Positions 9,088-18,217 of a DNA stretch of 64,000 nucleotides are shown here, piece by piece. Positions within the stretch are counted from its first letter, which is position 1; every line of letters begins with the position of its first letter. The notes under the pieces were generated by a model. That model searched no databases, had not been told where the DNA came from, and saw only the letters and a program-made list of their open reading frames with translations. The stretch comes from Candidatus Phycorickettsia trachydisci (lineage in GTDB: Bacteria; Pseudomonadota; Alphaproteobacteria; Rickettsiales; Rickettsiaceae). The DNA lies in NCBI RefSeq assembly GCF_003015145.1, contig NZ_CP027845.1, positions 1,376,501-1,440,500 of the forward strand, given 5' to 3'. A program made the position numbers and the translations under genes.

Positions 9088-9156
9088 AGAAAAAAGGTTT
9101 GAAAATTACTTAAATTTTTACTCCAGGCATAGTTGATCGCTTTAAGATGTTGGATC

Positions 9157-9303
9157 TTATTTTGCTAACTTAATTAAAAGTTTAATTGGATATGTCAATA
9201 TCATAACCGTAAACAACCCTCCAAACCATAGCGTAATAAACCACATCCATTGTCTTGTTTTTAATGAACAAGACAAAAAGAACTTTTTAATATGTGCGAT
9301 CAT
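9157..9303 (-). CDS. Small CydAB-associated membrane protein (DUF2474-like)
   Basis: A 48-residue protein whose ATG lies inside the end of cydB (overlap of 17 bases, different frame). It has a basic N-terminus, a W-M-W-F-I-T-L-W-F-G-G motif leading into one membrane helix, and ends with LLIKLAK. Small single-helix proteins encoded directly after cydB are common accessory subunits of bd oxidases (CydX/CydP/DUF2474 types). The R/Q-W-x-W-x-x-x-L-W start resembles the DUF2474 type. It would sit in the inner membrane with CydAB. It is short, but position, overlap and composition agree. Confidence 0.7.
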   Translation of the reverse strand: MIAHIKKFFLSCSLKTRQWMWFITLWFGGLFTVMILTYPIKLLIKLAK

Positions 9304-10309
9304 GAGAAGCTTTACCTTTAAATACATAATAACAGTAGCCTATATACACTAGAACTAAAGGCAATGTTATAGCTACTCCAACTAGTACTAGCGATAAACC
9401 TGGTTTAGATGCTGCAGCATCCCAAATTGTGTAATGAAAAGGAACAATCCAAGGAAATATACTTAAGATTAAACTTATATATCCGCATGCAAAAATGCCT
9501 AAAGATATGAAAAAAGGACGACATTCTCGTTTTGCATCATGCAAATCAAACCATAATTTTATAAAAAGGTTAGAAAGCGTAAAAGGTATGAACAGTAGTA
9601 TAAAAACATTTGAATGATCAAACCAAAATCTATCTATAAAATCATTAAGTAGGGGAAAACATATAGCTACAAGAGCCATAAAAATAGCAACAAAACCTAA
9701 TACATAAGATCCAACGCTGCGAGCCCAGTCTTGGGTTATATCTGTTGTTTTCATAACTAGCCAAGTGGCTCCAAGCAGTGCGTATCCGAATACAACCCCC
9801 ATTCCAGCAAGCATCGAAAATCCAGTAGCCCAGTCAAGTGCTCCTCCAGCAAAGCTTCTGCCCGTAACCTTGATGCCTTGTACAAAAGATCCCAAAACTA
9901 TTCCTTGACAGAATGCAGCTCCAAGAGATCCAAAATGAAAAACATAATCCCAAAATCTACGATAGCTTAGGTCGGATTTGAATCTAAATTCGAAAGCGAC
10001 TCCTCTCATAATAAGGCCCAATAACATCATGATAATAGGCATATAAAATGCGGGTAATAAGATAGAATAGGCAAGAGGAAATGCTACAAATAAACCACCA
10101 CCTCCTAGTACTAGCCAAGTTTCGTTACTATCCCAAAATGGCGCAATAGAATTCATCATGCGGTCACGACACTTTTCAGTAGGGGCAAAAGGAAACAATA
10201 TTCCTACTCCTAGATCAAAACCATCTAAAATCACGTAAAGTAAAATCGCGGTTGCAATTAATAAGCCCCAAACTACAGGTAAATCAACAAAATTAGATAA
10301 ATCAAACAT
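9287..10309 (-). CDS. cydB: Cytochrome bd ubiquinol oxidase subunit II
   Basis: A 340-residue integral membrane protein of normal CydB length. The opening segment (VVWGLLIATAILLYVILDGF followed by DLGVG) and the FWDSNETWLVLGGGGLFVAF stretch are hallmarks of CydB. With CydA it forms the high-affinity quinol oxidase that reduces oxygen to water under low oxygen and builds a proton gradient without pumping. It lies nine bases after cydA and overlaps the start of a small accessory subunit gene, giving a three-gene operon on the minus strand. Confidence 0.97.
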   Translation of the reverse strand: MFDLSNFVDLPVVWGLLIATAILLYVILDGFDLGVGILFPFAPTEKCRDRMMNSIAPFWDSNETWLVLGGGGLFVAFPLAYSILLPAFYMPIIMMLLGLIMRGVAFEFRFKSDLSYRRFWDYVFHFGSLGAAFCQGIVLGSFVQGIKVTGRSFAGGALDWATGFSMLAGMGVVFGYALLGATWLVMKTTDITQDWARSVGSYVLGFVAIFMALVAICFPLLNDFIDRFWFDHSNVFILLFIPFTLSNLFIKLWFDLHDAKRECRPFFISLGIFACGYISLILSIFPWIVPFHYTIWDAAASKPGLSLVLVGVAITLPLVLVYIGYCYYVFKGKASHDRTY

Positions 10310-10318
10310 ATATCATTC

Positions 10319-11698
10319 TTACTTTTGAGAAATTGCTTCGACAACTGATGCCTCCATACTATGATCTAAGTACTGATCTTTTTCTTCTGCAACAACCATG
10401 CCCTTCCTAATTAACTTAAATATGTAGTGAATTCCTGCACCAAAAACAAAAGTGTACATTATAACAAATGCAGCTAATGACCATGCAACCTGTGGACCTA
10501 ATATCGCCGGCGAAACAGCTTCGGCTGTTCTTACGACGCCATATGCACTCCAAGGTTGCCTTCCAACTTCAGTTACAAACCAACCAGCAAGTAATGCAAT
10601 AAATCCTGAAGGGCTCATTGCTATCCAAGCTTTATGTAACCAGGAAGATTCGAATAACTTGCCTCTAAAATAATAAATTGTACTAATAATTCCTATTAAT
10701 ATCATTAATACGCCTAGCCCTACCATTACTCTAAAAGAAAAGAATACAACTGCAACCGGTGGGTTGTGATCCGGGAAGTCGTTTAAACCTTTTAGCTCAG
10801 CATTTGGATCGTCTTTTAAAATATAGCTTGCACCACCGGGAATACCAATTTCAAAATAATTCTTGCGTTCTTTTTGATCAGGCCAAGCAAAAAGCAACAT
10901 TGGTGCTCCTTTAGTTGTTTCCCAAATACCTTCTATTGCTGCGATTTTTGCTGGCTGGTGTTCTAATGTATTACCCCCATGCCAGTCACCAATGGCAGAT
11001 TGCAATGGTCCAACAAGCGTTGCCATAATTGTTGCCATACCTAACATAATACGCGCATGAGGCAAATATTTTTTCTTAAGCAAATAAAAAGCACCCACTC
11101 CGCCCACAACGAAAGAAGTTGTAAGATACGCTGCCGCAATCATATGCAAGTAACGAGGCGGAAAGGATGGATTAAATATAATTTCCAGCCAGTCTGTAGG
11201 CATTAGACGTCCATCTTCACCTACAGTAAAACCTTGTGGGGTTTGCATCCAGCTGTTAGCGGATAGAATCCAAAATGCTGAAACCAAAGTTCCGATTGCA
11301 ACAATCCAAGTAGATACAAGATGCATTGTTTGACTTACTCTTCCCCAACCAAATAACATTATGCCAAGGAAAGATGCTTCTAAAAAGAATGCCGTCATTA
11401 CTTCAAAGCCAAGCAAAGGTCCTAGAACGTTAGCTACACGGTCAGAAAATACTGACCAATTAGTTCCAAACTGATACGACATAACAACTCCAGATACAAC
11501 GCCCATTCCAAAGGCTACGGCAAAAATCTTGATCCAAAATTTATACAGATCACGATAATGAACATTTTTGGTTATGACCCATAAAGTCTCTAGCACAGCC
11601 AAGAAACTTCCAAGTCCTATAGTGAAAGCAGGAAATATGATATGAAAGCTAATAGTAAACGCAAACTGCACTCTAGCTAAAAAAATAGGATCAAACAT
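10319..11698 (-). CDS. cydA: Cytochrome bd ubiquinol oxidase subunit I
   Basis: A 459-residue membrane protein with CydA features. These are the N-terminal ARVQFAFTISFHIIFPAF segment with the haem b595/d ligand His, the MSYQFGTNWSVFSD loop, the ANSWMQTPQG motif, a quinol-binding Q-loop region with ~GDWHGGN, and the GRQPWSAYGVVRT signature near the C-terminus. The Q-loop is of the short type, common in alphaproteobacteria. It is first in the cyd operon. The ~100 bases upstream, shared with the divergent rhodanese gene, should hold the promoter. Confidence 0.97.
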   Translation of the reverse strand: MFDPIFLARVQFAFTISFHIIFPAFTIGLGSFLAVLETLWVITKNVHYRDLYKFWIKIFAVAFGMGVVSGVVMSYQFGTNWSVFSDRVANVLGPLLGFEVMTAFFLEASFLGIMLFGWGRVSQTMHLVSTWIVAIGTLVSAFWILSANSWMQTPQGFTVGEDGRLMPTDWLEIIFNPSFPPRYLHMIAAAYLTTSFVVGGVGAFYLLKKKYLPHARIMLGMATIMATLVGPLQSAIGDWHGGNTLEHQPAKIAAIEGIWETTKGAPMLLFAWPDQKERKNYFEIGIPGGASYILKDDPNAELKGLNDFPDHNPPVAVVFFSFRVMVGLGVLMILIGIISTIYYFRGKLFESSWLHKAWIAMSPSGFIALLAGWFVTEVGRQPWSAYGVVRTAEAVSPAILGPQVAWSLAAFVIMYTFVFGAGIHYIFKLIRKGMVVAEEKDQYLDHSMEASVVEAISQK

Positions 11699-11853
11699 TA
11701 TTTTTTATCTTGATTAATATCTTAACTATTTTGTAAATAATAAAGCATGAATAAAACAGTTGTCAATATTTTGAAATAGTTTAGAGTAAAAAGTTAGAAA
11801 ATTTGTATTTTATTTCTTATAATTGGGAGAAACTAGCAAAAGATAGATACAAT

Positions 11854-12270
11854 ATGCAAACAATTATAGCAACTGAGCTTAAAAATTTATTAGAAAAGGG
11901 AGAAGCTTTACTGATTGACGTACGAAAAGCTGAGGAGTATGAAGCTGAGCATATAGCAGGATCAACTCTGATACCTTTGGGCGAAATATCCGTAGATAAA
12001 TTATCAAATAAATCTAAGGCGATAGTGTTATACTGTAGATCGGGCAAACGTAGTATGGCTGCAGGAGAAAAATTGTTAGCACAAGATCCAAACTTAGAAG
12101 TTTTTTCTTTAATGGGAGGTATTATTGGCTGGAGAACTGAAGAGTTACCTACGGTCACTTTAGATAAACCATCCACAGAATCTCAAAGCTACTTATTGAT
12201 AAGCACCTTATTGTTGGTAGTAGGTGTTAGTCTCGTATCTTACTTGTTATATAGTATATTTAAAGGTTAG
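11854..12270 (+). CDS. Rhodanese-domain protein with C-terminal membrane anchor
   Basis: From the ATG at 11854 this is a 138-residue protein. An in-frame ATG at 11803 would add a 17-residue leader without a recognisable role. Residues ~1-95 are a single rhodanese domain: LIDVRKAEEYEAEHIAGS, then YCRSGKRS with the catalytic Cys that carries persulfide sulfur, and a GGIIGWR motif near the end. A hydrophobic segment (LLISTLLLVVGVSLVSYLLY) closes the protein, so the domain probably faces the cytoplasm from an anchored tail. Its sulfur acceptor is unknown. It is divergent from cydA. Confidence 0.85.
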   Translation: MQTIIATELKNLLEKGEALLIDVRKAEEYEAEHIAGSTLIPLGEISVDKLSNKSKAIVLYCRSGKRSMAAGEKLLAQDPNLEVFSLMGGIIGWRTEELPTVTLDKPSTESQSYLLISTLLLVVGVSLVSYLLYSIFKG

Positions 12271-12396
12271 TAATAGGACTTGTAGATAATATATTAATTT
12301 GACATTACGACTGATGGTACCGGTAGTCATATATTAACCATACCTATGCTTACTCAATTTTTTCAAATTTCTATAAATAAACTTTAAAAGCCTAAA

Positions 12397-13020
12397 TTAT
12401 ATATCGTCAAAAATTTTTGAATCACTAGATGCCTCTCCTAATTCTTTAGTTGATGTAATTGGATACATATACGTATTGGAGTTAATCTCAATAAAATCAT
12501 CTGAGTTAACTTGCTTAGTATCCAGCTCAACGCATCCCTTCTTGATCAAAAATTCTAATATCTCCTTATCTTGAAGTTCAGATCTAGAAATTGATGATTT
12601 AACCATATCATTATGCTTTTTCACAATGAATTTTATGAGATTCTTATACTTTTTGCCTTCCGTGTGTATGCTATGTTCTACATATTGTTTTAAATCAGTT
12701 TCTGAAAAATTGAGGCGAATTTTTTTCAAATCTTCACATTTCGGATTACATGCATCATGCAAATTAGAATTATATATTATCTTAATAACACCATTTTTGA
12801 TCCAAGATTCTAGCATATTTATGTCATCAGGAATCATTGATGATTTTGGATTTAGTTTACCTGAAACTATAAGATTATGCTTTATCATGAAAAATTTGAT
12901 ACTATCTAAGTATCGTTTATACATTACTTCAACTTCGGCTTTAGATCTTTCTTGTAAGTGTTTATCAAGAACTTCTTCGTTGAGGATTAGAGAAAAATCC
13001 TTTAAATCTGCATATTTCAT
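12397..13020 (-). CDS. Hypothetical protein made of two ~75-residue repeats
   Basis: A 207-residue soluble protein that I do not recognise. It contains an internal duplication. Residues ~4-81 (ADLKDFSLILNE... KFFMIKHN... MLESWIKNGVIKII) align with ~95-167 (EDLKKIRLNFSE... KFIVKKHN... ILEFLIKKGCVEL). Each unit seems to be helical: a DLK start, a Y-x-x-x-IKF-x-x-KHN helix, then an I-L-E/x-x-IKKG-type helix. The final ~40 residues are acidic and polar. No signal peptide or membrane segment is visible. The opposite strand is also open over part of this stretch, but its translation has the look of an antisense shadow. Confidence 0.55.
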   Translation of the reverse strand: MKYADLKDFSLILNEEVLDKHLQERSKAEVEVMYKRYLDSIKFFMIKHNLIVSGKLNPKSSMIPDDINMLESWIKNGVIKIIYNSNLHDACNPKCEDLKKIRLNFSETDLKQYVEHSIHTEGKKYKNLIKFIVKKHNDMVKSSISRSELQDKEILEFLIKKGCVELDTKQVNSDDFIEINSNTYMYPITSTKELGEASSDSKIFDDI

Positions 13021-13204
13021 AAAATGTCTTTTATTAAATTATTTAAGATGCAAACATTATACAAAATTTTATTATTATAGGCACTACTTTAGCTCCTTAA
13101 ATTTAAGTTATGAAATAAAAGATCAACTCATGAATAATTTGATAAAGTAGTATCAAAATTTTGCAAAAAATAATATAATATTAGGGACAAATAATTCTTA
13201 TGAT

Positions 13205-14800
13205 ATGACTAAATTTATTTTTTTTACAGGTGGAGTAGTTTCTTCATTAGGTAAAGGCATAGCAGCCTCATCCTTAGCTGCATGCTTGCAAGCAAGAGGC
13301 TTCAAAGTGAAACTAAAAAAAATTGATCCTTACTTAAATATCAATCCTGGTTCTATGAGTCCTTATGAGCATGGAGAGGTGTTTGTAACTCATGATGGCA
13401 CTGAGGCTGATTTGGACCTTGGACATTATGAGCGTTTTACTGGCATCCAAACAGATAAATCAGATAGTATCTCAGCGGGGCAGATTTATTCTTCTGTTCT
13501 GAAAAATGAGCGTGAAGGGGCCTATTTAGGTGAAACTGTACAGGTTATACCTCATATTACTGATGAGATTAAAAACTTTATTACCAAGGATAGCGGAAGC
13601 GTAGATTTTGTGATTTGTGAAATTGGTGGTACCGTTGGAGATATAGAAGGTTTGCCCTTTTTAGAGGCGATAAGGCAGATAAGCACTAAGGTAGAAAAAA
13701 GGAACGTACTATATGTACATGTTACTCTCTTACCTTTTATAGCTGCTGCTAAAGAGCTTAAAACAAAGCCTACTCAGCACTCTGTTAAAGAATTACTGAG
13801 AATAGGTATACAGCCTGATATCATCTTGTGCCGCTCTAGCATGCCAGTAAGTAAAGAAATACGTAATAAAATCTCGATGTTTTGTAATGTGATGCCAGAT
13901 AGAGTCATAGAAGCGCCTGATCTTGCATCTATATATCAAGCTCCTTTAGTTTATCATAACAATGGTCTTGATGAGGAAGTGTGCAAATATTTTGGCCTTA
14001 ATGCTCCTGAACCTGAATTAGATCCATGGAAGAAAATTAACGAGAGTATGCAAAATCTCGACAAATCCTTAACAATCGGTATTGTGGGTAAATATGTGAA
14101 TTTGAGCGATGCATATAAATCATTGATAGAAGCTTTGGTACACGCTGGTCTTGAAAATAAAACGCACATAAATATAAAATGGATCGATTCTGAAGCAAAG
14201 GATATAAATAATCAGTTAGAAGAGGTTCAAGGTATAATAGTTCCGGGAGGTTTTGGTGTACGAGGGGTAGATGGTAAGTTAAAAGCTATTAAATATGCCC
14301 GTGAAAATTTAGTGCCTTTCTTAGGTATATGTTTCGGTATGCAACTTGCTGTAGTAGAAGCTTTCAAAAATGTTTTAGGCCTTAAGTCAGCAAATTCAGC
14401 AGAGATCGATCCGCAAACTTCTGATCCAGTGATTTGTGTGATTGATGAATTACAAAATCCAAAACATAATGTATCGCAAATAGGCACTGCAGGAGTGATG
14501 CGTTCAGGAGAGTACGATTGCATTTTGGAAGAAAATTCAAAATTATCAAAGGTATACAATTCGATTATGATTTCTGAAAGGTATCGTTATAGATATACAA
14601 TAAATAAGGCGTACCTTAATAAAAAATCAGGATTAAGATTTATAGGTAGTGCTAATAATGAGGGTTTTGTTGATGCAATTGAGCATGAAAGTCACCCTTG
14701 GTTTATAGGTGTGCAGTTTCATCCAGAATTTAAATCTAGCCCTTTTAAAGCTCACCCACTGTTTATAGATTTTGTAAGAAATGCTTTGAGTATTAACTAA
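13205..14800 (+). CDS. pyrG: CTP synthase
   Basis: A 531-residue protein of full length. It makes CTP from UTP, ATP and glutamine in the cytoplasm. The N-terminal synthase domain begins FIFFTGGVVSSLGKGI with the P-loop. The C-terminal class I glutaminase has GICFGMQ with the nucleophile Cys (~residue 382) and QFHPEF with the catalytic His and Glu. The last eight bases overlap the convergent tsaE gene. The start is preceded by GGGA about 19 bases upstream but no strong ribosome-binding site, which is common in this window. Confidence 0.98.
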   Translation: MTKFIFFTGGVVSSLGKGIAASSLAACLQARGFKVKLKKIDPYLNINPGSMSPYEHGEVFVTHDGTEADLDLGHYERFTGIQTDKSDSISAGQIYSSVLKNEREGAYLGETVQVIPHITDEIKNFITKDSGSVDFVICEIGGTVGDIEGLPFLEAIRQISTKVEKRNVLYVHVTLLPFIAAAKELKTKPTQHSVKELLRIGIQPDIILCRSSMPVSKEIRNKISMFCNVMPDRVIEAPDLASIYQAPLVYHNNGLDEEVCKYFGLNAPEPELDPWKKINESMQNLDKSLTIGIVGKYVNLSDAYKSLIEALVHAGLENKTHINIKWIDSEAKDINNQLEEVQGIIVPGGFGVRGVDGKLKAIKYARENLVPFLGICFGMQLAVVEAFKNVLGLKSANSAEIDPQTSDPVICVIDELQNPKHNVSQIGTAGVMRSGEYDCILEENSKLSKVYNSIMISERYRYRYTINKAYLNKKSGLRFIGSANNEGFVDAIEHESHPWFIGVQFHPEFKSSPFKAHPLFIDFVRNALSIN

Positions 14801-15212
14801 TCGAAATGAGTCTGGTATTTTTATCTTTGTAACTAACTGTTACTCGAGTGACGTTGCAGGTTTGAAAGTATATTTCAAGTAATCCTGGCCATTCTATTAA
14901 ACAAAGCTGATTGCGATTAAGAGCATCTAATAGACCTATTTCATAGAATTCAATTGGGCTTTTTGCTCGATATAAATCATAATGATGTATATGACCAAAA
15001 GGAGTCGGATAACTGTTGACAAAACTAAATGTAGGACTTGCGACTATCATCTCAGGATCGTTGCAAGCAGCTTGGATTATGTAGCGACAAAGTGTTGTTT
15101 TACCGCTACCTAAATCTCCATAAAAAGCTACTCTCCTTTTTATCAACAACTCTTCAAATATATGTTTGGCAATCTTTTTTGTTTCTTGTAGAGATGTCGA
15201 TAAATATTCCAT
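14793..15212 (-). CDS. tsaE: tRNA threonylcarbamoyladenosine biosynthesis ATPase TsaE
   Basis: A 139-residue protein. The Walker A is GDLGSGKTTLCR (~residues 32-43), and the SPTFSFVNSY, HHYDLYR and LIEWP segments are diagnostic for TsaE. TsaE binds the TsaB-TsaD complex and uses ATP to reset it during synthesis of the universal t6A modification at position 37 of ANN-decoding tRNAs. It lies five bases after the end of aspC and is probably co-transcribed with it. It converges on pyrG with an eight-base overlap. Confidence 0.95.
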   Translation of the reverse strand: MEYLSTSLQETKKIAKHIFEELLIKRRVAFYGDLGSGKTTLCRYIIQAACNDPEMIVASPTFSFVNSYPTPFGHIHHYDLYRAKSPIEFYEIGLLDALNRNQLCLIEWPGLLEIYFQTCNVTRVTVSYKDKNTRLISIS

Positions 15213-15217
15213 GATAC

Positions 15218-16414
15218 TTAAGATAATTTATTACACGATGTAACGATTCGATTACAACCTTCGCGTAACTCTTCCATAGAGGTTGCAAATGATAATCTAA
15301 AAAATCCTTCATATCCGAAAGCAGAGCCTGGAACTACTGCGACATTAGCCTCCTCAATAAGAAATAAGCTAAAATCATCAGAATTCTTAATTTCTTTTCC
15401 TGATGGAGTTTTTTTACCAATAGCTTTTTGCATATCTACGAATAAATAAAAGCTGCCTTGAGCTTTTGTAACTTCTAATAAGGGTGATGCGTTCAGTAAC
15501 CTCATTGCCTCATCTCTTCTTGCTTGAAAAACTGCGGCATTCTTCTTTAATACATCTTGAGGTCCTTCCAGGGCTTCAATAGATGCTGCTTGAGATATAG
15601 AGCAGGGACTGGAAGTGCTTTGAGATTGAATCATTACCATCGCTTTTATTATCTTTTCGTCTCCTGCGCCGTATCCTATACGCCATCCAGTCATAGCATA
15701 GCTTTTAGATACACCATTTACAATGAAAATCCTTTGTTTTAATTCGGGAGCAACTTGAGCTATAGATTTAACTTTTAAACCATCAAAGACTATATGTTCA
15801 TAGATCTCATCAGACATGACATGTATGTGAGGATATTTAGCTACAACATCCGCTAAAGCTCGCAGTTCTTGGTCACTGTAGCACACACCAGAAGGATTGC
15901 CTGGTGAATTAAGAATTACCCACTTTGTTTTTGAGGTGATTTTGTCCTCTAAAAGCTGTGGTGTAAGTTTTAGATTTTTATCGCAATTTACAAATACAGG
16001 CTCTCCTCCACCTAGAAGTACCATATCAGGATAAGATACCCAGTAAGGTGCCGGTACAATTACTTCATCTCCTGCATCTAAAGTGGCAACAAAAAGATTA
16101 TAAATGACTTGCTTTGCACCTGTAGAAACAATAATTTCATTTAAATTATAATCCAAATTATTTTCTCTCTTAAATTTTAGCTGTATGGCTTTTTTCATCT
16201 CGATTGAGCCATCAGCATTTGTATATTTGGTTTGTCCATCAACAATAGCTCCAATGCCAGCGATTTTCACATTATCTGGTGTGTCAAAGTCTGGCTCACC
16301 TACACCAAAGGGTATGATATCTATACCTTCTTTAATTAAGGATTTGGCTTTTTGGTTGAGTAAAAGAGTAACTGATGGTTTCAATCGTGATAATTTTGTT
16401 GACAATATTGACAT
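15218..16414 (-). CDS. aspC: Aspartate aminotransferase (class I, PLP-dependent)
   Basis: From the ATG at 16414 the product is 398 residues, the normal length. The frame extends upstream to 16534, but the added ~40 residues are low-complexity and lack family similarity. Evidence is the fold-type I pattern: a GEPDFDTP substrate loop, NSPGNPSG, SDEIYEH with the PLP-binding Asp, and NGVSKSYAMTGWRIGY with the Schiff-base Lys. The protein moves amino groups between aspartate and 2-oxoglutarate. It matches the Ib group seen in alphaproteobacteria; close relatives also accept prephenate. It is followed at once by tsaE. Confidence 0.95.
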   Translation of the reverse strand: MSILSTKLSRLKPSVTLLLNQKAKSLIKEGIDIIPFGVGEPDFDTPDNVKIAGIGAIVDGQTKYTNADGSIEMKKAIQLKFKRENNLDYNLNEIIVSTGAKQVIYNLFVATLDAGDEVIVPAPYWVSYPDMVLLGGGEPVFVNCDKNLKLTPQLLEDKITSKTKWVILNSPGNPSGVCYSDQELRALADVVAKYPHIHVMSDEIYEHIVFDGLKVKSIAQVAPELKQRIFIVNGVSKSYAMTGWRIGYGAGDEKIIKAMVMIQSQSTSSPCSISQAASIEALEGPQDVLKKNAAVFQARRDEAMRLLNASPLLEVTKAQGSFYLFVDMQKAIGKKTPSGKEIKNSDDFSLFLIEEANVAVVPGSAFGYEGFFRLSFATSMEELREGCNRIVTSCNKLS

Positions 16415-16508
16415 GTAATAAAATAAAATTCTGTAAATAATACAAATACTTTGGCTACTGCAAATTTTTTTATGCAAACTAAAGATCAAACTTATATATT
16501 TTTTTATT

Positions 16509-17507
16509 ATGCTTGATTTATTAGTTAATATCAAAAATTTTGTTTTAAGTATTTTTCAAGGGATTAATAAGGGACTTAATCGCTTAGTAGACTTAGTTCC
16601 TGAAACGTTCACAGAATTTAAAAACCTTAAAACCAGATTCTTAAACCTTGAAAGCACTAATTTCGAAAATGCAGAAGAGCACTTACGCAAAGGTAATATC
16701 AATGATGCTATATTAAGGTTAAACATTATTAAAAAGTTGATTGCGCCCCAAAAAAGCATGCAAGCAAATTATTACCTTGCCTGGTGCTATTTCTTAAAGG
16801 GTAACATCGAAAAAAGCCTATCATATTTGCGTATTTCTAGCGATCTTGATGAATATGACCTAGCATCTTACCTTTTAGAGCCTAATCCTCAAAGTATACC
16901 AGAGGATATCATAGGTCATTATAAGCATTTAAGTCCGGCTATTTATCAAGATAAATTCGAAAACTCGCAAACAAGCTTGCATATAATTGCAGCAGAAATG
17001 CTCTTATCCAGCCTAAGAGAATTGCCTGCTAATGCTGAGCTTCTGGATCTAGGAGCCGGAGTTGGGATGAACGGAGAGGCGTTAAGACTTGTTTTGCCGC
17101 ATAAAGATTACGATTTAACCGCCGTAGAGAATGCAACCAATATGTGCTATGCGATAAACCATACAAGGTGTTACAATAGCATAGTGCATAAATCAATAGA
17201 GAATTTTTTATGCAGTAATAAATCTAAATATCATGGAATAATAGCTCTAGGTTCTTTATCTTTTACACAAGATCTGTATTGGTATCTAAAGAAAATACAT
17301 AATGCGTTAGAGAATAGAGGTGCTTGTATCCTAGTTTTTAAGATAGGCGATGAAACAAAACTAGATGTAAGTAGAATAAACTTTGTATACTTACAAAAAG
17401 ATCTTGAAGAAGTTATGCTTAAGGCTAAGTTAAAAATAAAAGAAACTAAATTGAAAAGTTTGAAAGCTGATGAAACTTATTTCCTTATTTCGTGCACTGC
17501 TGGTTAG
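16509..17507 (+). CDS. TPR-containing SAM-dependent methyltransferase
   Basis: A 332-residue protein. Residues ~50-120 contain a TPR-like helical pair (HLRKGNINDAILRLNIIKKL, then YYLAWCYFLKGNIEKSLSYL). Residues ~165-330 are a class I methyltransferase with the SAM-binding motif LLDLGAGVGMNGEAL (~residues 176-190) and an acidic residue after the second strand (LTAVENA). Such fusions are known in alphaproteobacteria, but the substrate is unknown. Its last 38 bases overlap the start of mlaA, suggesting translational coupling. Confidence 0.8.
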   Translation: MLDLLVNIKNFVLSIFQGINKGLNRLVDLVPETFTEFKNLKTRFLNLESTNFENAEEHLRKGNINDAILRLNIIKKLIAPQKSMQANYYLAWCYFLKGNIEKSLSYLRISSDLDEYDLASYLLEPNPQSIPEDIIGHYKHLSPAIYQDKFENSQTSLHIIAAEMLLSSLRELPANAELLDLGAGVGMNGEALRLVLPHKDYDLTAVENATNMCYAINHTRCYNSIVHKSIENFLCSNKSKYHGIIALGSLSFTQDLYWYLKKIHNALENRGACILVFKIGDETKLDVSRINFVYLQKDLEEVMLKAKLKIKETKLKSLKADETYFLISCTAG

Positions 17508-18201
17508 TTTAGTGCTTATAAGCGCCAATTGTTACGCTGATGACTATTATAATAGAGATTGCGATGATCTATATGATCCATTTGAAAAAGTTAACCGCAA
17601 AGTTTTTCGTTTTAATTATGGGTTAGATAAAAAAATATTGAAGCCTGTAGCTAAGGGTTATGATAAGGCTGTTCCTAAGGGAGCTAAAAAGAGGATTCGC
17701 AATTTTTTTGCCAATCTTTATTCCCCAGTAACCTTTATTAATTATTTATTACAGCTTAAGGTAGTTGAAGCTACGAAAACTTTTTGGAGATTTGCCTTAA
17801 ACTCTACTATTGGATTAGGAGGATTGCATGATGTGGCAACTAATTTGGATATTACTACCCAAAAACAAACCTTTGGTAATACGTTAGCCTATTATGGAGT
17901 TCGTCCTGGCGCATATGTCATGCTTCCCTTGCTCGGACCTACAAATATGCGCGATATGTTTGATGTTATAATTTTAGATAGGTTTTTAAACCCTATTACT
18001 TACAATATGAAAGATAAGGTTTACTATCCTATGTATGCCTTTTCATTTATTCCAATCAGAGCAAGCTTACTTTCTACCTCAAATTACGTGGAAATGACTT
18101 CTTCTGATTTGTATGTATCAGTAAGAAGTATGTATCATCAAAAACGTGAAAATCAATTAGACTATCCATTGAGAAGAAAATGCGTTAGAATCGATGAGTA
18201 A
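17470..18201 (+). CDS. mlaA: MlaA (VacJ) family outer-membrane lipid-asymmetry protein
   Basis: A 243-residue protein. A signal sequence (LLVSLVLISANCYA) precedes DPFEKVNRKVFRFN, the family signature. The membrane doughnut core then follows, with ...FFANLYSPVTFINYLLQLK and the GLGGLHDVA and GxRPGAYVMLPLLGP segments. MlaA removes mislocalised phospholipids from the outer leaflet and passes them to MlaC. The Cys in ANC sits where a lipobox would be (LISANC), which fits a lipoprotein, but the -1 position is Asn rather than Gly/Ala. mlaC follows 16 bases later. Confidence 0.93.
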   Translation: MKLISLFRALLVSLVLISANCYADDYYNRDCDDLYDPFEKVNRKVFRFNYGLDKKILKPVAKGYDKAVPKGAKKRIRNFFANLYSPVTFINYLLQLKVVEATKTFWRFALNSTIGLGGLHDVATNLDITTQKQTFGNTLAYYGVRPGAYVMLPLLGPTNMRDMFDVIILDRFLNPITYNMKDKVYYPMYAFSFIPIRASLLSTSNYVEMTSSDLYVSVRSMYHQKRENQLDYPLRRKCVRIDE

Positions 18202-18217
18202 TTTTTAGGTAAATTTT

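Noticed and set aside
12626-13150. A 174-residue plus-strand ORF
   Set aside because: It is antisense to the 12397-13020 gene, rich in Phe/Ser/Leu in an antisense-like pattern, and shows no motif, while the minus-strand product has an internal repeat.
16415-16534. N-terminal extension of aspartate aminotransferase
   Set aside because: It would add 40 low-complexity residues and overlap the divergent methyltransferase start; the ATG at 16414 gives normal family length.
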